Numbered from the stretch's first letter, positions 7,983 to 17,190 are shown. The stretch: DNA of 25,455 nucleotides from CAYWNK01 sp047639615 (GCA_047639615.1 JBLIOL010000034.1:1-25455), one strand, 5' to 3'. Made by a program: numbers and translations. Notes: generated by a model not told the origin, from the letters alone.

Positions 7983-8182
7983 GAGCTTGATTCCACGGGG
8001 AGGGGGACTGACGCAACCGGGCAGCGGTTGAACTTGCAGGATGCCCGATTCAGTGGATGCAGGCAACCCTGGCCGGGGCCTTGGCGAGGACGGGACCCGG
8101 TGCGCCCCCAGGGTCAGTCGAAGCGGGCTCACGGAATGGCGTGGGCTGGCGTCGAGTTGTTAGGATCAGCCCGTCACAAGCC

Positions 8183-9013
8183 ATGACGCGTCCCCCCGAT
8201 CAAATTATTGGTGCGCCCCTACCTGAGGACGCAGCAGACACCGAAGCCATGCGAGCAGGACGGCCGAATGACGAGTCCTGGGCGCGCGGGAAGAGCGTGG
8301 GGATCATGCAGCCCTATCTCTTTCCCTACATTGGCTACTTCCAGCTGATTGACGCTACCGAGCGCTGGGTGGTCTTCGACACCCCGCAGTTCATCCGCCA
8401 TGGGTGGGTCAATCGGAATCGAATTCTGCATCCTACGGAGGGCGCGCAATACATTCTGGCGCCTCTATCCAAGCGACCGCGGCATACACCCATCCAGGAG
8501 ATGGTGCTGGCGGATAAGGCAGCCTGTTTGGATCGCATCCGCGGTCAGTTCCAACACTATCGCAAGCGCGCGCCCTTCTTTGAGGAGACGAATGCCCTGC
8601 TTGAGGCCACCTTCGAGGGAGACGATCCGCAGCTTTGCGCGTTGATCGTGCGTGGACTCGAGTTGTGTTGCGAGCGGCTGGGCATCGAGTTCAATGCGCG
8701 CGTGTTCTCCGAGATGTCACTGGACCTCGACGAGGTGCGAGGACCCGGAGACTGGGCTCCCAAGATCGCCCAGGCCCTGGGAGCCAGCGCATACACCAAC
8801 CCCCTCGGCGGCGAAGCTCTCTTTGACCCGGAACAGTTCAAGGAGATCCAGGTGGAGCTCTCCATCCTCGAGACGACTTTATCGCCCTATGCTCAGGGTC
8901 GACGGCCCTTCGAACCAGGGCTGTCAATCCTTGATGTGTTCATGTGGAACACCCCCGAGCAGGCGCGCGCCATGTTGGCGGAACGAATTCAGCGCCCCGC
9001 GTCCGTCGATTAG
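8183..9013 (+). CDS. WbqC-like family protein
   Basis: The protein carries the WbqC signature MQPYLFPYIGYFQLI (42-56), then WVVFDTPQFIRHGWVNRNRI (62-81, ending in the conserved NRN), followed by LAPLSK. WbqC-like proteins occur in O-antigen and other surface-polysaccharide clusters, often beside DegT-family genes. Their biochemical role is not settled as far as I know. With ATG 8183 the protein is 276 aa. The family usually begins just before MQPY, so ATG 8249 or GTG 8297 (238 aa) are real alternatives, and none has a good Shine-Dalgarno. It heads a tight operon, with the next gene starting 21 nt after its stop. It is divergent from the aminotransferase at 7982. Confidence 0.88.
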   Translation: MTRPPDQIIGAPLPEDAADTEAMRAGRPNDESWARGKSVGIMQPYLFPYIGYFQLIDATERWVVFDTPQFIRHGWVNRNRILHPTEGAQYILAPLSKRPRHTPIQEMVLADKAACLDRIRGQFQHYRKRAPFFEETNALLEATFEGDDPQLCALIVRGLELCCERLGIEFNARVFSEMSLDLDEVRGPGDWAPKIAQALGASAYTNPLGGEALFDPEQFKEIQVELSILETTLSPYAQGRRPFEPGLSILDVFMWNTPEQARAMLAERIQRPASVD

Positions 9014-9034
9014 ACTTAGACCTTCTTCGCACTG

Positions 9035-9976
9035 ATGCTACTCAAAGGCCCTGAACGCAAGCAGACCTTCAGCGCCGAGCTGGTCTTCACCACCTCGGCG
9101 CGCCAGGCCTGGGGACAAATTCTCGAACGCCTGACGGCCATCAAACAGCGTCCGTTGCGGTTGCTCATGCCAGCCTATGTGGGGCAGAACGACAAGGAAG
9201 GATCGGGCGTCTTCGACCCCATTCGGAGCATCGGGTCTGGCGTCCAGTTCTACGCCCTCGATGCACGCCTGGTTCCGAATGTGGCCGGCATAGAGGCTGC
9301 TATCGTTGGTGGTGACATCGACGTGCTCCTCATTATCCACTACTTCGGATTCGTTCAGGTCGACCTCCTAGCTCTCCGCGACCTATGCGATAGCGCCGGC
9401 GTCGTGCTCGTGGAGGATTGCGCGCATTGCTGTTTTCAGCACGGCACCGAACACGGTGTTACGGGGCACTTTAGCTTCTACTCCCTGCACAAATTTTTTC
9501 CCACGGAAACGGGCGGCGTGCTGCGACAGAACGCGGAGCTCGCCGGTTGGGCGGAGAGCGTGCCTAGTGAGGAAATGTCCGCTGCGTGCGATAGCGCTGT
9601 GCTCGCGCAACTATTGGCTACGGACATTTCCGCGGTGAACAGCTGTCGGCGAGAGAACTACCAATACCTCGAGCAGGCCCTCGCGGGGGTGCAGGGGATC
9701 ACTCCGCTGTGGATTCTCGATCCGCTGACTGTGCCGCACAACTTCCCCGTATTGGTGAGTGCTGGCAGGCGTGAGAAGCTCTACTTCTACCTACAGGAGC
9801 ATGACCTGATAACGATCGCCCTGTACTACCGTCTGGTGGACGAGTTGGACGAGAGGCTCTTCGCGACCTCCTTCGGTATTTCGAGCAGCATCCTGAATCT
9901 TCCCGTCCACCAGGACACGACCGTAGCGGACCTCGAACCATTGGTGGGGCACATTGAAGCCTTCCTCAAGTCCTGA
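9035..9976 (+). CDS. Divergent DegT-like PLP-dependent protein (313 aa)
   Basis: This has a compact aspartate-aminotransferase fold of the DegT type. VEDCAHCCFQ (126-135) supplies the pyridine-binding D128. FSFYSLHKFFPTETGGVL (146-163) holds the expected Schiff-base K153 in the usual SxxK-x-GG context. At 313 aa it is shorter than typical sugar aminotransferases (about 370-410), and the segments around the small and large domains are reduced. It may use a non-standard substrate, or work as a heteromer with the next gene product, which has a related fold. It is the second gene of the WbqC operon. The following gene starts inside its last 23 bases. Confidence 0.75.
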   Translation: MLLKGPERKQTFSAELVFTTSARQAWGQILERLTAIKQRPLRLLMPAYVGQNDKEGSGVFDPIRSIGSGVQFYALDARLVPNVAGIEAAIVGGDIDVLLIIHYFGFVQVDLLALRDLCDSAGVVLVEDCAHCCFQHGTEHGVTGHFSFYSLHKFFPTETGGVLRQNAELAGWAESVPSEEMSAACDSAVLAQLLATDISAVNSCRRENYQYLEQALAGVQGITPLWILDPLTVPHNFPVLVSAGRREKLYFYLQEHDLITIALYYRLVDELDERLFATSFGISSSILNLPVHQDTTVADLEPLVGHIEAFLKS

Positions 9977-10961
9977 GCCGAAGCCCATTGGGGGCTTCTT
10001 CGAGCTTGAATTCGAAGCCGCTGGCACGCCCGTGCACCCGCGAGCCAGCGCTCTCTCCACGGGGCGCTCGTGTCTGTATGCGATCGTCGAGTACCTGAAG
10101 CCGAAGCGCTGCTACTTGCCGCACTACACGTGCAATGCCACCCTCGATCCCTTTCATGAGTTGGGGGTGGAGGTGCTTTTCTACGAGTTGGATGCGGAGT
10201 TAAGGCCGCGCAACATCCCGCAGCTTGCGGCGGGGGATTGCTTCCTGCTGACCAATTACTGGGGCTTGCAACGCGAGCTTTGTGCGGAGCTTTCCGCGCG
10301 CCTCGGCCAGCAGCTGATCGTGGACGACACCCACGACTTCCACGCCGAGGGACCTTACCCAACCTCTTGGAGCTTTACCTCGGCGCGAAAGTACTTCGGG
10401 GTGCCGGACGGTGCCTTCCTGTACATCCCCGATGGAGTCTCAGAGGATCAGGTCGTGCCCGCCGACACGCCCTCCTTCGAGAACATCTCCGTGCGACATG
10501 CGGCCAGTCGTAGCGCGGGCTTGCAACAGTTGGCCTTCCGTGAATACCAGGCCTATGAGCGCAGCCTTCCGTGTGGGTTGTATCGCATCTCGCACTACTC
10601 ACGTGCCATGCTGGCCAAGTTGAACCTTGGGGCAGCGCAGGAGCGCAGGCGCGAGAACTTCCTTCAAATGGCGCAGGCCTTAGGCGAGTACAACACGCTC
10701 AATATGCCAGCAAGTGAGGACGCGTCGCCCTTCGTCTATCCCTTCTTGCCGGCGCAGACCCTGAAAAAGAGCGAGTACTACAGCCAGCGCATTTTCGTAC
10801 CGACCTACTGGCCGGATGTACTGCAGCGCTCGGGGGTGACCTGCGAGACCGCCTTGGCGGTGACTGCGAACCTGATCCCCTTTCCGATCGACCATCGCTA
10901 TGGTCCCAATGATATGCAACGCATGGTAGATCTGACCTTGGAGCTCTTGGGCAACCCATGA
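9954..10961 (+). CDS. Second divergent DegT-like PLP-fold protein (335 aa)
   Basis: The sequence resembles a small group of DegT-related proteins: GRSCLYAIVEYL near the N-terminus, VDDTHDF (123-129) with the pyridine-binding Asp, and SWSFTSARKYFGVPDGAFL (138-156) with K146 at the Schiff-base position. The rest is poorly conserved relative to standard aminotransferases. No ATG is available near the expected N-terminus. The TTG at 9954 is used, which gives a 23-bp overlap with the previous gene. GTG at residue 27 would cut into conserved sequence. The stop overlaps the methyltransferase ATG (ATGA). Two adjacent divergent PLP-fold proteins suggest a heteromeric enzyme or two steps on one sugar. 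The function remains unassigned. Confidence 0.72.
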   Translation: MKPSSSPEPKPIGGFFELEFEAAGTPVHPRASALSTGRSCLYAIVEYLKPKRCYLPHYTCNATLDPFHELGVEVLFYELDAELRPRNIPQLAAGDCFLLTNYWGLQRELCAELSARLGQQLIVDDTHDFHAEGPYPTSWSFTSARKYFGVPDGAFLYIPDGVSEDQVVPADTPSFENISVRHAASRSAGLQQLAFREYQAYERSLPCGLYRISHYSRAMLAKLNLGAAQERRRENFLQMAQALGEYNTLNMPASEDASPFVYPFLPAQTLKKSEYYSQRIFVPTYWPDVLQRSGVTCETALAVTANLIPFPIDHRYGPNDMQRMVDLTLELLGNP

Positions 10962-11647
10962 GCGATCACTACTGGAGCAAGTTTTGGGTGGAACACGGTT
11001 CTGCATCCGCCGACGCCCATCCGCAAGCCCAGGTTTTTCGAACCCTGCACCGGGAGCCGATCGAACAGGCCAAGTGGGAGGACACCTTGGCCCACATCTC
11101 GACATCCTTGGCGCCGGGTGAGCAGGATCGCTTGCTCGACCTATGCGGGGGCAATGGCCTGATTGCAGGTGCCCTGGCCAAGCAGTGCAAGGATGTGGTC
11201 GTGGTCGACATTTCGGACGGCCTTCTGGCTCACGCAGGTGACCGTGGGGCGAACGTGCGCTGCCTGCAAGGGGATATGCGCGCGGTGGAATTTGAGGATG
11301 GGAGCTTTGAGCGCGTGCTCTGCTACGCGGCCCTGCAGTATTTGACCTTGGATGAAGCCGTGGCGCTCTTCGAGCGCGTCTACCGTTGGCTGACACCGGG
11401 CGGGAGCTTCTTCGTGGGGGACATCCCCGACGCAGGCCGGCAGTGGGAGTTTTTCAATTCTCCGGAGCGCCGTTCCGGCTACTTTTCGAAGCTGCAGGTC
11501 GGTGAGCCCATCGTGGGCACTTGGTTCGATCGCCAGTGGGTCTCCCATTTGGCCGCCCATGCAGGCTTCACCGGCGTAGAGGCCGTGGACCAGCCCGAGA
11601 GCCAGATCTACTCGTGGTTCCGCTTCGACCTTAGCTGTACCAAATGA
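10958..11647 (+). CDS. Class I SAM-dependent methyltransferase
   Basis: This 229-aa protein has a complete Rossmann methyltransferase core. Motif I is LLDLCGGNG (59-67), the acidic residue after strand 2 is D84 in VVVDISDG, motif II is around GDMRAVEF (105-112), and FERVLCYAALQYL and LTPGGSFFVGD follow. It should methylate a small acceptor, plausibly a sugar hydroxyl or amine of the glycan built by this locus. It has ATGA overlaps at both ends, with the PLP-fold gene before it and the sulfotransferase gene after it. It is therefore part of one translationally coupled operon. Acceptor specificity cannot be inferred. Confidence 0.88.
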   Translation: MSDHYWSKFWVEHGSASADAHPQAQVFRTLHREPIEQAKWEDTLAHISTSLAPGEQDRLLDLCGGNGLIAGALAKQCKDVVVVDISDGLLAHAGDRGANVRCLQGDMRAVEFEDGSFERVLCYAALQYLTLDEAVALFERVYRWLTPGGSFFVGDIPDAGRQWEFFNSPERRSGYFSKLQVGEPIVGTWFDRQWVSHLAAHAGFTGVEAVDQPESQIYSWFRFDLSCTK

Positions 11648-12453
11648 GCTGGAACAACAGTGTTTGGATTGGAGGAGTGGCCCGCTCGGGGACGAGTTGG
11701 GTTGGGCAGATCTTCAATAGTCATCCGCAGGTACGCTTTCGCTTTCAGCCCCTGTTCTCGTACGAGTTCAAGGGTCAAGTGAACGAGGAATCCACCCCGG
11801 CCGAGCATCACGCTTTCCTCGATGGTCTGTGGAGTACTGAGTCAGAGTTCTTGACCCAGGCAGACAAGGTGCGTTCCGGGGACTATCCCGCGTTCGAGCG
11901 TTCCGAAGTGGAGACGACTCTGGTGTTCAAGGAGAACCGTTACCAGAGCGTGATCGAACCTATGTTGCGCAAAGTGCCCAATGCCTACGTGATCGGGTTG
12001 GTGCGCAACCCCTGCGCGGTGATCAACTCCTGGAAGAACAACGCTAAGGAATTCCCTCCCGGCTCTGTGCTTCGGGATGAGTGGCGCTTCGGTGCCTGCA
12101 AGAACACAGGGCCGGAGGACTACTTCGGCTACTACAAGTGGAAGGAGGTAGCCAACCTCTACCTTGACCTGGCCGAGCAGTATCCCGAGCGCGCCTGCGT
12201 GGTGCGCTATGAGGACATCGTCAGCCAGCGCCTCGAGCGCTGCGCCGAGCTGTTTAAGTTCATCGGCCTCGATCTGGATCCTCAGACCACGGCCTTCCTG
12301 ACCAAGAGTGGCGACGAGCACAAGGGCAGCTACTACTCAGTCTTTAAAGACGAGGATGTAACCGTCAAGTGGAAGCAGGAACTCGACCCCTACATCGCTG
12401 CGGAGATCGAGGAGGACCTCCGCGGCACTCGCCTGGAGCAGTTCCTTGTTTGA
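11644..12453 (+). CDS. Sulfotransferase (second, distinct type)
   Basis: This 269-aa PAPS-dependent sulfotransferase has the 5'-phosphosulfate loop GVARSGTSWVGQIF (11-24) and the 3'-phosphate site GLVRNPCAVINSWKNN (118-133, R121 and S129). VVRYEDI in the second half is typical of Sulfotransfer_3-type enzymes. It is not a close relative of the NDST-like enzyme at 5049, so the locus has two separate sulfation activities. The ATG overlaps the methyltransferase stop (ATGA). It is the last gene of the operon and converges on the 1511-aa gene with 34 bases between the stops. Confidence 0.9.
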   Translation: MSWNNSVWIGGVARSGTSWVGQIFNSHPQVRFRFQPLFSYEFKGQVNEESTPAEHHAFLDGLWSTESEFLTQADKVRSGDYPAFERSEVETTLVFKENRYQSVIEPMLRKVPNAYVIGLVRNPCAVINSWKNNAKEFPPGSVLRDEWRFGACKNTGPEDYFGYYKWKEVANLYLDLAEQYPERACVVRYEDIVSQRLERCAELFKFIGLDLDPQTTAFLTKSGDEHKGSYYSVFKDEDVTVKWKQELDPYIAAEIEEDLRGTRLEQFLV

Positions 12454-12487
12454 CGGGGCGCTCGCAGGCTCTCACTTGTAGCCGCGC

Positions 12488-15400
12488 CTACGGCGCTCCT
12501 CGTAGGAGCCGTTCTAGGACCGGAGGAGCGGGCACTATGTGGGCGCCGGTGTTGGTGAGGAATGCGGTGCGGGTTGGGTCATGCGGACGGAGTTCTACGG
12601 TTGCGAGAACCGCGTTGCCTAGCTTGGTAACTTCGTCGGGGGTCAGGGGGTTGTTGATGAAGAGGACCTCGAGGTCACGGTTGCCGAGGATGCGCTCGTA
12701 GACGTCTTGGAGTCGGTTTACGGCGTCGTCGAGGGGGCCGTCTAGATCTGCGTCGTGGCGCAGGCAGAGGCAGGTGCTCTCCACATCACAGAGGGTTTGA
12801 CCGTACTCGCTGAAGAGCTTCTCTAGGTCGCTGTCGTCGTGGTAGTGCGGCCAGGCGAGGACCTTGTGCTGGGCGTTCGTTGTGAGCTCCATGGGCATGC
12901 GTGCTCGCTCGGATCGGTCCAGGTCCTCGAGGCCGCGGACTAGACCCTGCAGGTGCCAAATGCGTTCCATGCTCATGAAAACTCCTTCAAGGTGGCACGC
13001 CGCTTCTTTGGCGAACTCGGTGCCAGCCAGACCCGATTGGGTCAGGGCGCCTAGGTCGAGGTCGGCCAGGCTGCGCGCTGAGTTCTCAAGGGCTGAGAGC
13101 CGAACCTCTTTCCTGGCGAGTTGTTCGCTGAGAGCTGCGGGTTCGAGGGAATTGATCCAGCCCCATCGCTCGCATTGAAGCGCGGCGGGAGTCCGCTTCA
13201 GGAACTGAGCCCAGGATGTGGCTGAGCTGCGGGTAGCGGCGGCCAACTCACCGAGGTCGGAGCTGATCTGACTAATAGCCTTGGCTAGGGGATCGTAGCG
13301 TAGCTGGTAGCCGGCCTGCTGTAGGCGGAACGCCAACTCAGCGGTCACTACCAGGGGGCAGTTTAGCTCTTCATCAAAGCCATCGGCTTGTCTAATGGCT
13401 TGCGAGGAGAAGCTCACATTGCTGGAAAAGACTCCGGTCCAATCGTGAAGCGCCCGAGGGTCCAGGTATGTGAAAGGGTACAGAGCGCTTGAATTCTGTA
13501 GGGCCTCAGTTAGTGCATCTGCTGGATTGCGCTCTGGCGATGCGTAGGTGCCTTGCACGTACAGCGGAGTGGCTCCGTCCTGGGTATGCGTGGCAATGTG
13601 CGCACGCACCAATCCTGGCTGAGCGACGCTGGTGTCATCCAGGAAGAGCACGATGTCTCCGGTCGCTGAGACTGCGCCGAGGTTGCGGGCTGCGCCAATG
13701 CTGATGGGTTGGCGGTGGATGATCTGGCTGAGCGCGGCGAACGTACGCTGATCGAGATAGTGGGCGGTTTCGTCCTCGCTGCCGTTGTTCACGATGATCA
13801 ATTCCAACCAGCCTGGCTCAACATCCTGATCCTCCAGGCTCGCTAGGCAGCGGCCGAGGGCGGTGCAGTTACTGCTCGTGACGATGACCACCGAGAGCTT
13901 TGGCTTGACGGTGGCTTGGCCAGATTGTTCCAGAGTAGATTCCCGCTGAACCTCCGGAGAAGTAAAGCCAGGAGCAGTCGCCCCGATGTTCCCCAGCGCC
14001 ACTTGGATGGGTGAAGCTGCGGGAGCGGGATTGGTCTCCACATTCCTGGGGTTGGACAGGACCTCGAAGAGGCCACCGCTGTTGGGCTTGGAATCCGTCT
14101 TGAGATTCAAGTTCGTGTAGTCGAAGAGCTGCGGCATAGGCAAATCCTGCGGGCCCCATTTCGTTACGAAGGCCTCCCAGTTGGCTTGCATGTGGTTCGC
14201 GTGGCGCTGGCCTTTGGCTGCGTCCGGATAGGGCGCGTGATACACGAAGACGTCCTGGGCCACGCGGTTCTTGAAGCCGGCAGACATGCTGCGCAGGGCG
14301 AAGTCATCGTCCTCGAACCCCCAGGGCGAGAAGCGCTCGTCGAAGCCGCCGATGGTCTCGATCACCTTGTTGCGCACGAGCACGCCGAAGGAGGCGAAGA
14401 GTGAAGTGTCCCTGCCCTTGCGGTGGAAATCCTGCAGGCGTTGCTTGGAGAAAGCTTCCAGCTGTTCGGGGCTGCCATCACCGCTGTAGGCAACCTGCTG
14501 ATCCTTGGAGGCGCGTTGGGCTACGAAGCAGATGCAGCCGACCCGCGGGTCCACGGCACCGTGGTAGTGTGCGCGCTCGAGCCAGCCCTCGGTGACGACG
14601 ATGTCGTTATCCAAGAAACACACCCAATCGCCGTATCCGCGTGCCAGGGCTTGATTGCGTGCGGCGGGAGCACCGCGGTTCTCGGCGTTTGCGATCAGCT
14701 CCACATCGGGCTGTGCGGCGAGCCATTCGGCGCTGCCGTCGGTGGATCCGTTGTCCACAACAACCAGCTCGGTGGGCCAGTCCGCGTCCTGGTTACGACG
14801 CAGGGACTCGATGCAGTCCTGAGTCATGGAGAGCGCGTTGTAGGAGATCATTACGATGGTCGTGCGCGCTCCCTTGGGTGCACCCTTACTCGCCATCTGC
14901 ATGGAGGCAACGCCGGTTTGGGCGCGGTGTACTCCGCTAAACCAAGGGCCCATGCTGACGTCTCGGATGCTGGAATCGAATTGCTCGATGGTGGCTTGAT
15001 CGAGCTGCACACCGTCGCTCTGCATCTCGAATTGTTCCATGGCGGCGATCAAGGGCTTGAGCGCGGGGCGGAACGTCTCGGAGCTGTCGAGGGCCTTTTC
15101 GAGAACGTCCTGAACCGGTGTTGTTTCAGAGGCCCAAAGCATGCTGGGCTCGTTGTGCTTGGCCCACATGCGCGTAAGGTAGTAGCCGAGGCGTTCCGAA
15201 CGCTCTAAGTAGTCGGTAATGCTCAAGCGGTGGTTGTGCTCTGCGCGGCAGCTCTTGAAGTGGCGTACTTCGTAGCCGAGTTGCTCGAGTCGGTAGCCGA
15301 GCTCCACATCTTCGACGATGGCGGAGTCGAAGAGTTGCTCGTCGAAGCCGCCGACCTCGCGCAGGGCAGCGGTGGGCATGGACAGGTTGCAGGTCCAGCA

Positions 15401-17023
15401 GAAGCCCCAACCCAGGGGCGTGTTCTCCTTGAGCCCCTCGAAGTTGAACAGTAGCGAGGTGCCTTGCAGGATCTGCATGAAGGCGCCCGTTCCCATAGCT
15501 TCCTTCGTGAAGTTGAAAGTGCCCAGAACGAGGGTCTTTGCGCCGACTGTGCGGTGTGCGGCGATGTGATTCGCGAGCAGATCGAGAGCCGGCACCGTGT
15601 CGTCGTTCAGGTATAGGGTTAGAGTGCCGCGAGTGTGCTCGATCGCGCTGTTGCGTGCTGCGGCGGGGCCGCCGTTTCCGCGCCGGATGAGCTTCAGGTC
15701 GTAGGGGTAGGCTTGCACGTCGAGCTGCACGGGCTCGGGGCTGCCGTCGTCCACTACGATGCACTCGAAGCGCTCATTGGGGAGTGTCTGTTGGCCCAGA
15801 AGGTCGAGCAGGTGGAACAGCTTTTTACTGCGGCCGTAGGTGGGGATGACGACGGTTAGTTCGGGGCTGTTGGACTGCATGGCTTGCTCTCGGGGCTTCT
15901 GTTGGGTGTGTTCTTGGGATGCGGTGCGGCGGGCGATCGCGGTGAATCCGCTGGCGCTATGCGGGTCGAGAAGCTCAAAGTCGAACCCCGCTGATTTCAG
16001 TTGGGCGGCTAGCGGGCCGTCCGTGGGATCGCTCTGGAAGTCGAGCACTAGCATCCCTTGGGCCAGCTTGGTGAGGATGCCGAGCTCGGCCGCGCTGGGG
16101 TCTTGTTCGGTGTCGACACGCAGAACCAGATCGAAGCCGGGTTCCTCAGCAAGCGCGCGCCTGACGCGGCCTTGAATGGGAGTGCCCTCCAGGAACTGGT
16201 AGCCGCCGGGGGGGCGTAGATTGGCTCTAGACCAGTGCAATTCGGCCTGTTCTAGGTCGCGCGCATTGGCGGCCAGGCCGACCACGCGCTGAGCGCCGGC
16301 GAGCACGTACTCGGCTGACCAGTAGGCGCAGCCGCAGTCCACGTCGAGGATGTGCATGCCACGCATGTCCACGTGCTGGAGCAGTTGCTCCACTAAGCGT
16401 TGTCTGGTTTGGGCGTCACGCACGATCAGCTCCTCAGCTGTTTGAATCGAACCGCGTCCAGGGATGACGCGGACGTTGTCCAGTTGCGCCGCATGGCGCC
16501 ATGGGTGCAGGCTCTCAAGTCGGTCGGCCCGCGAGTCGGAACCGACGATGGTCTTGTCCAGGATCAGAAAGCCCGGGCCGGCCTCGGAGGGGTCGGGGTC
16601 CACGGGGCTTCCGTGTTCGAGCAGGGACCACAGCTGGCGTGCGTCACCTACGCGGCGCTCGGTGGGCCCGATGGCCAGTGGCTGGAGGCATGCCGGCCCG
16701 TCCAACACGGCGGCGGCGGTCTGGGCTGCCTTCTCAAGCTCTTCTGGTGTGAAGGGGCCGACAATCAGGCTCACTTCTAGGTCTTCGCACTCGCCCAGGT
16801 GCAAGCTGTGCGCACGCTCCATGGCGGCCTGGGCCTCCTCTAGCTCTCCGTCGAGTTCCGCATCGAAGATCAGCTGCAAATGCGCCTGCCGACCCAGCAG
16901 CTGCCTGGCAAACACATGCCAGAGCTGCTCGAGCGCACCGGCGCGTGACCAATTCGGCCAGGCCAGCACGCTACGCGGCTGGTCCATGGAGGCTGATTCG
17001 GTGCTGTTGTGGCCGGTGTGCAT
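12488..17023 (-). CDS. 1511-aa multi-domain glycosyltransferase: bracket domain, methyltransferase-like, 3 x GT2, bracket domain
   Basis: Domain order: (1) about 18-110, an alpha/beta module starting SVLAWPNW. (2) About 172-366, a CmoB-like SAM fold, with motif I changed to ILDVDCGCAYWS (225-236) and the acidic residue after strand 2 replaced (VGLAAN). (3) GT2-A, 388-620, with VVDDGS, NDD (473-475) and ED (571-572). (4) GT2-B, 720-957, with VVDNGS, DND (805-807) and EDDD (904-907). (5) A Pro/Ser/Thr-rich linker, 970-1040. (6) GT2-C, 1042-1290, with VNNGS, DDT (1129-1131) and VT where A has ED. (7) About 1387-1478, KVLAWPHY, a second copy of module 1 with the same DLEV and NPLTPDE landmarks. 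Two active GT2 domains could build an alternating disaccharide. There is no signal peptide. It is convergent with the sulfotransferase gene. ATG 16987 is an alternative start. Confidence 0.9.
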   Translation of the reverse strand: MHTGHNSTESASMDQPRSVLAWPNWSRAGALEQLWHVFARQLLGRQAHLQLIFDAELDGELEEAQAAMERAHSLHLGECEDLEVSLIVGPFTPEELEKAAQTAAAVLDGPACLQPLAIGPTERRVGDARQLWSLLEHGSPVDPDPSEAGPGFLILDKTIVGSDSRADRLESLHPWRHAAQLDNVRVIPGRGSIQTAEELIVRDAQTRQRLVEQLLQHVDMRGMHILDVDCGCAYWSAEYVLAGAQRVVGLAANARDLEQAELHWSRANLRPPGGYQFLEGTPIQGRVRRALAEEPGFDLVLRVDTEQDPSAAELGILTKLAQGMLVLDFQSDPTDGPLAAQLKSAGFDFELLDPHSASGFTAIARRTASQEHTQQKPREQAMQSNSPELTVVIPTYGRSKKLFHLLDLLGQQTLPNERFECIVVDDGSPEPVQLDVQAYPYDLKLIRRGNGGPAAARNSAIEHTRGTLTLYLNDDTVPALDLLANHIAAHRTVGAKTLVLGTFNFTKEAMGTGAFMQILQGTSLLFNFEGLKENTPLGWGFCWTCNLSMPTAALREVGGFDEQLFDSAIVEDVELGYRLEQLGYEVRHFKSCRAEHNHRLSITDYLERSERLGYYLTRMWAKHNEPSMLWASETTPVQDVLEKALDSSETFRPALKPLIAAMEQFEMQSDGVQLDQATIEQFDSSIRDVSMGPWFSGVHRAQTGVASMQMASKGAPKGARTTIVMISYNALSMTQDCIESLRRNQDADWPTELVVVDNGSTDGSAEWLAAQPDVELIANAENRGAPAARNQALARGYGDWVCFLDNDIVVTEGWLERAHYHGAVDPRVGCICFVAQRASKDQQVAYSGDGSPEQLEAFSKQRLQDFHRKGRDTSLFASFGVLVRNKVIETIGGFDERFSPWGFEDDDFALRSMSAGFKNRVAQDVFVYHAPYPDAAKGQRHANHMQANWEAFVTKWGPQDLPMPQLFDYTNLNLKTDSKPNSGGLFEVLSNPRNVETNPAPAASPIQVALGNIGATAPGFTSPEVQRESTLEQSGQATVKPKLSVVIVTSSNCTALGRCLASLEDQDVEPGWLELIIVNNGSEDETAHYLDQRTFAALSQIIHRQPISIGAARNLGAVSATGDIVLFLDDTSVAQPGLVRAHIATHTQDGATPLYVQGTYASPERNPADALTEALQNSSALYPFTYLDPRALHDWTGVFSSNVSFSSQAIRQADGFDEELNCPLVVTAELAFRLQQAGYQLRYDPLAKAISQISSDLGELAAATRSSATSWAQFLKRTPAALQCERWGWINSLEPAALSEQLARKEVRLSALENSARSLADLDLGALTQSGLAGTEFAKEAACHLEGVFMSMERIWHLQGLVRGLEDLDRSERARMPMELTTNAQHKVLAWPHYHDDSDLEKLFSEYGQTLCDVESTCLCLRHDADLDGPLDDAVNRLQDVYERILGNRDLEVLFINNPLTPDEVTKLGNAVLATVELRPHDPTRTAFLTNTGAHIVPAPPVLERLLRGAP

Positions 17024-17170
17024 GGGTGGGAGTGCAGACCTCTGTGGGTCTCGTTCCTGAATCGGCAGGTCGCTCTCATGTGGAAAGGGTTTCCCTGCGC
17101 CCAGCCGAGAGTCCGTTCCACAAATGAGACGTGCGGCTTCCTAGGCCCTGTCCTAGGGGGTGTTCGCCGG

Positions 17171-17190
17171 CTGTCCTCTCGCACGGACAG
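17171..17190. promoter_or_regulatory. Palindromic operator candidate CTGTCC-N8-GGACAG
   Basis: A perfect 6-bp dyad with an 8-base spacer lies about 28 bp upstream of a sigma-54-like promoter. Its symmetry and placement fit a binding site for a dimeric regulator or activator. A small hairpin is the alternative. The function is inferred only. Confidence 0.35.

Noticed and set aside
12491..12511. Hairpin GCTCCT-CGT-AGGAGC as a terminator between convergent genes
   Set aside because: The stem is only 6 bp, has no T-run, and lies inside the last codons of the 1511-aa gene, so it is too weak to call a terminator.
14423..15208. Plus-strand open frame of 261 codons inside the 1511-aa gene
   Set aside because: The opposite strand encodes GT2 domains with intact motifs on both sides, so this is a complementary-strand shadow.
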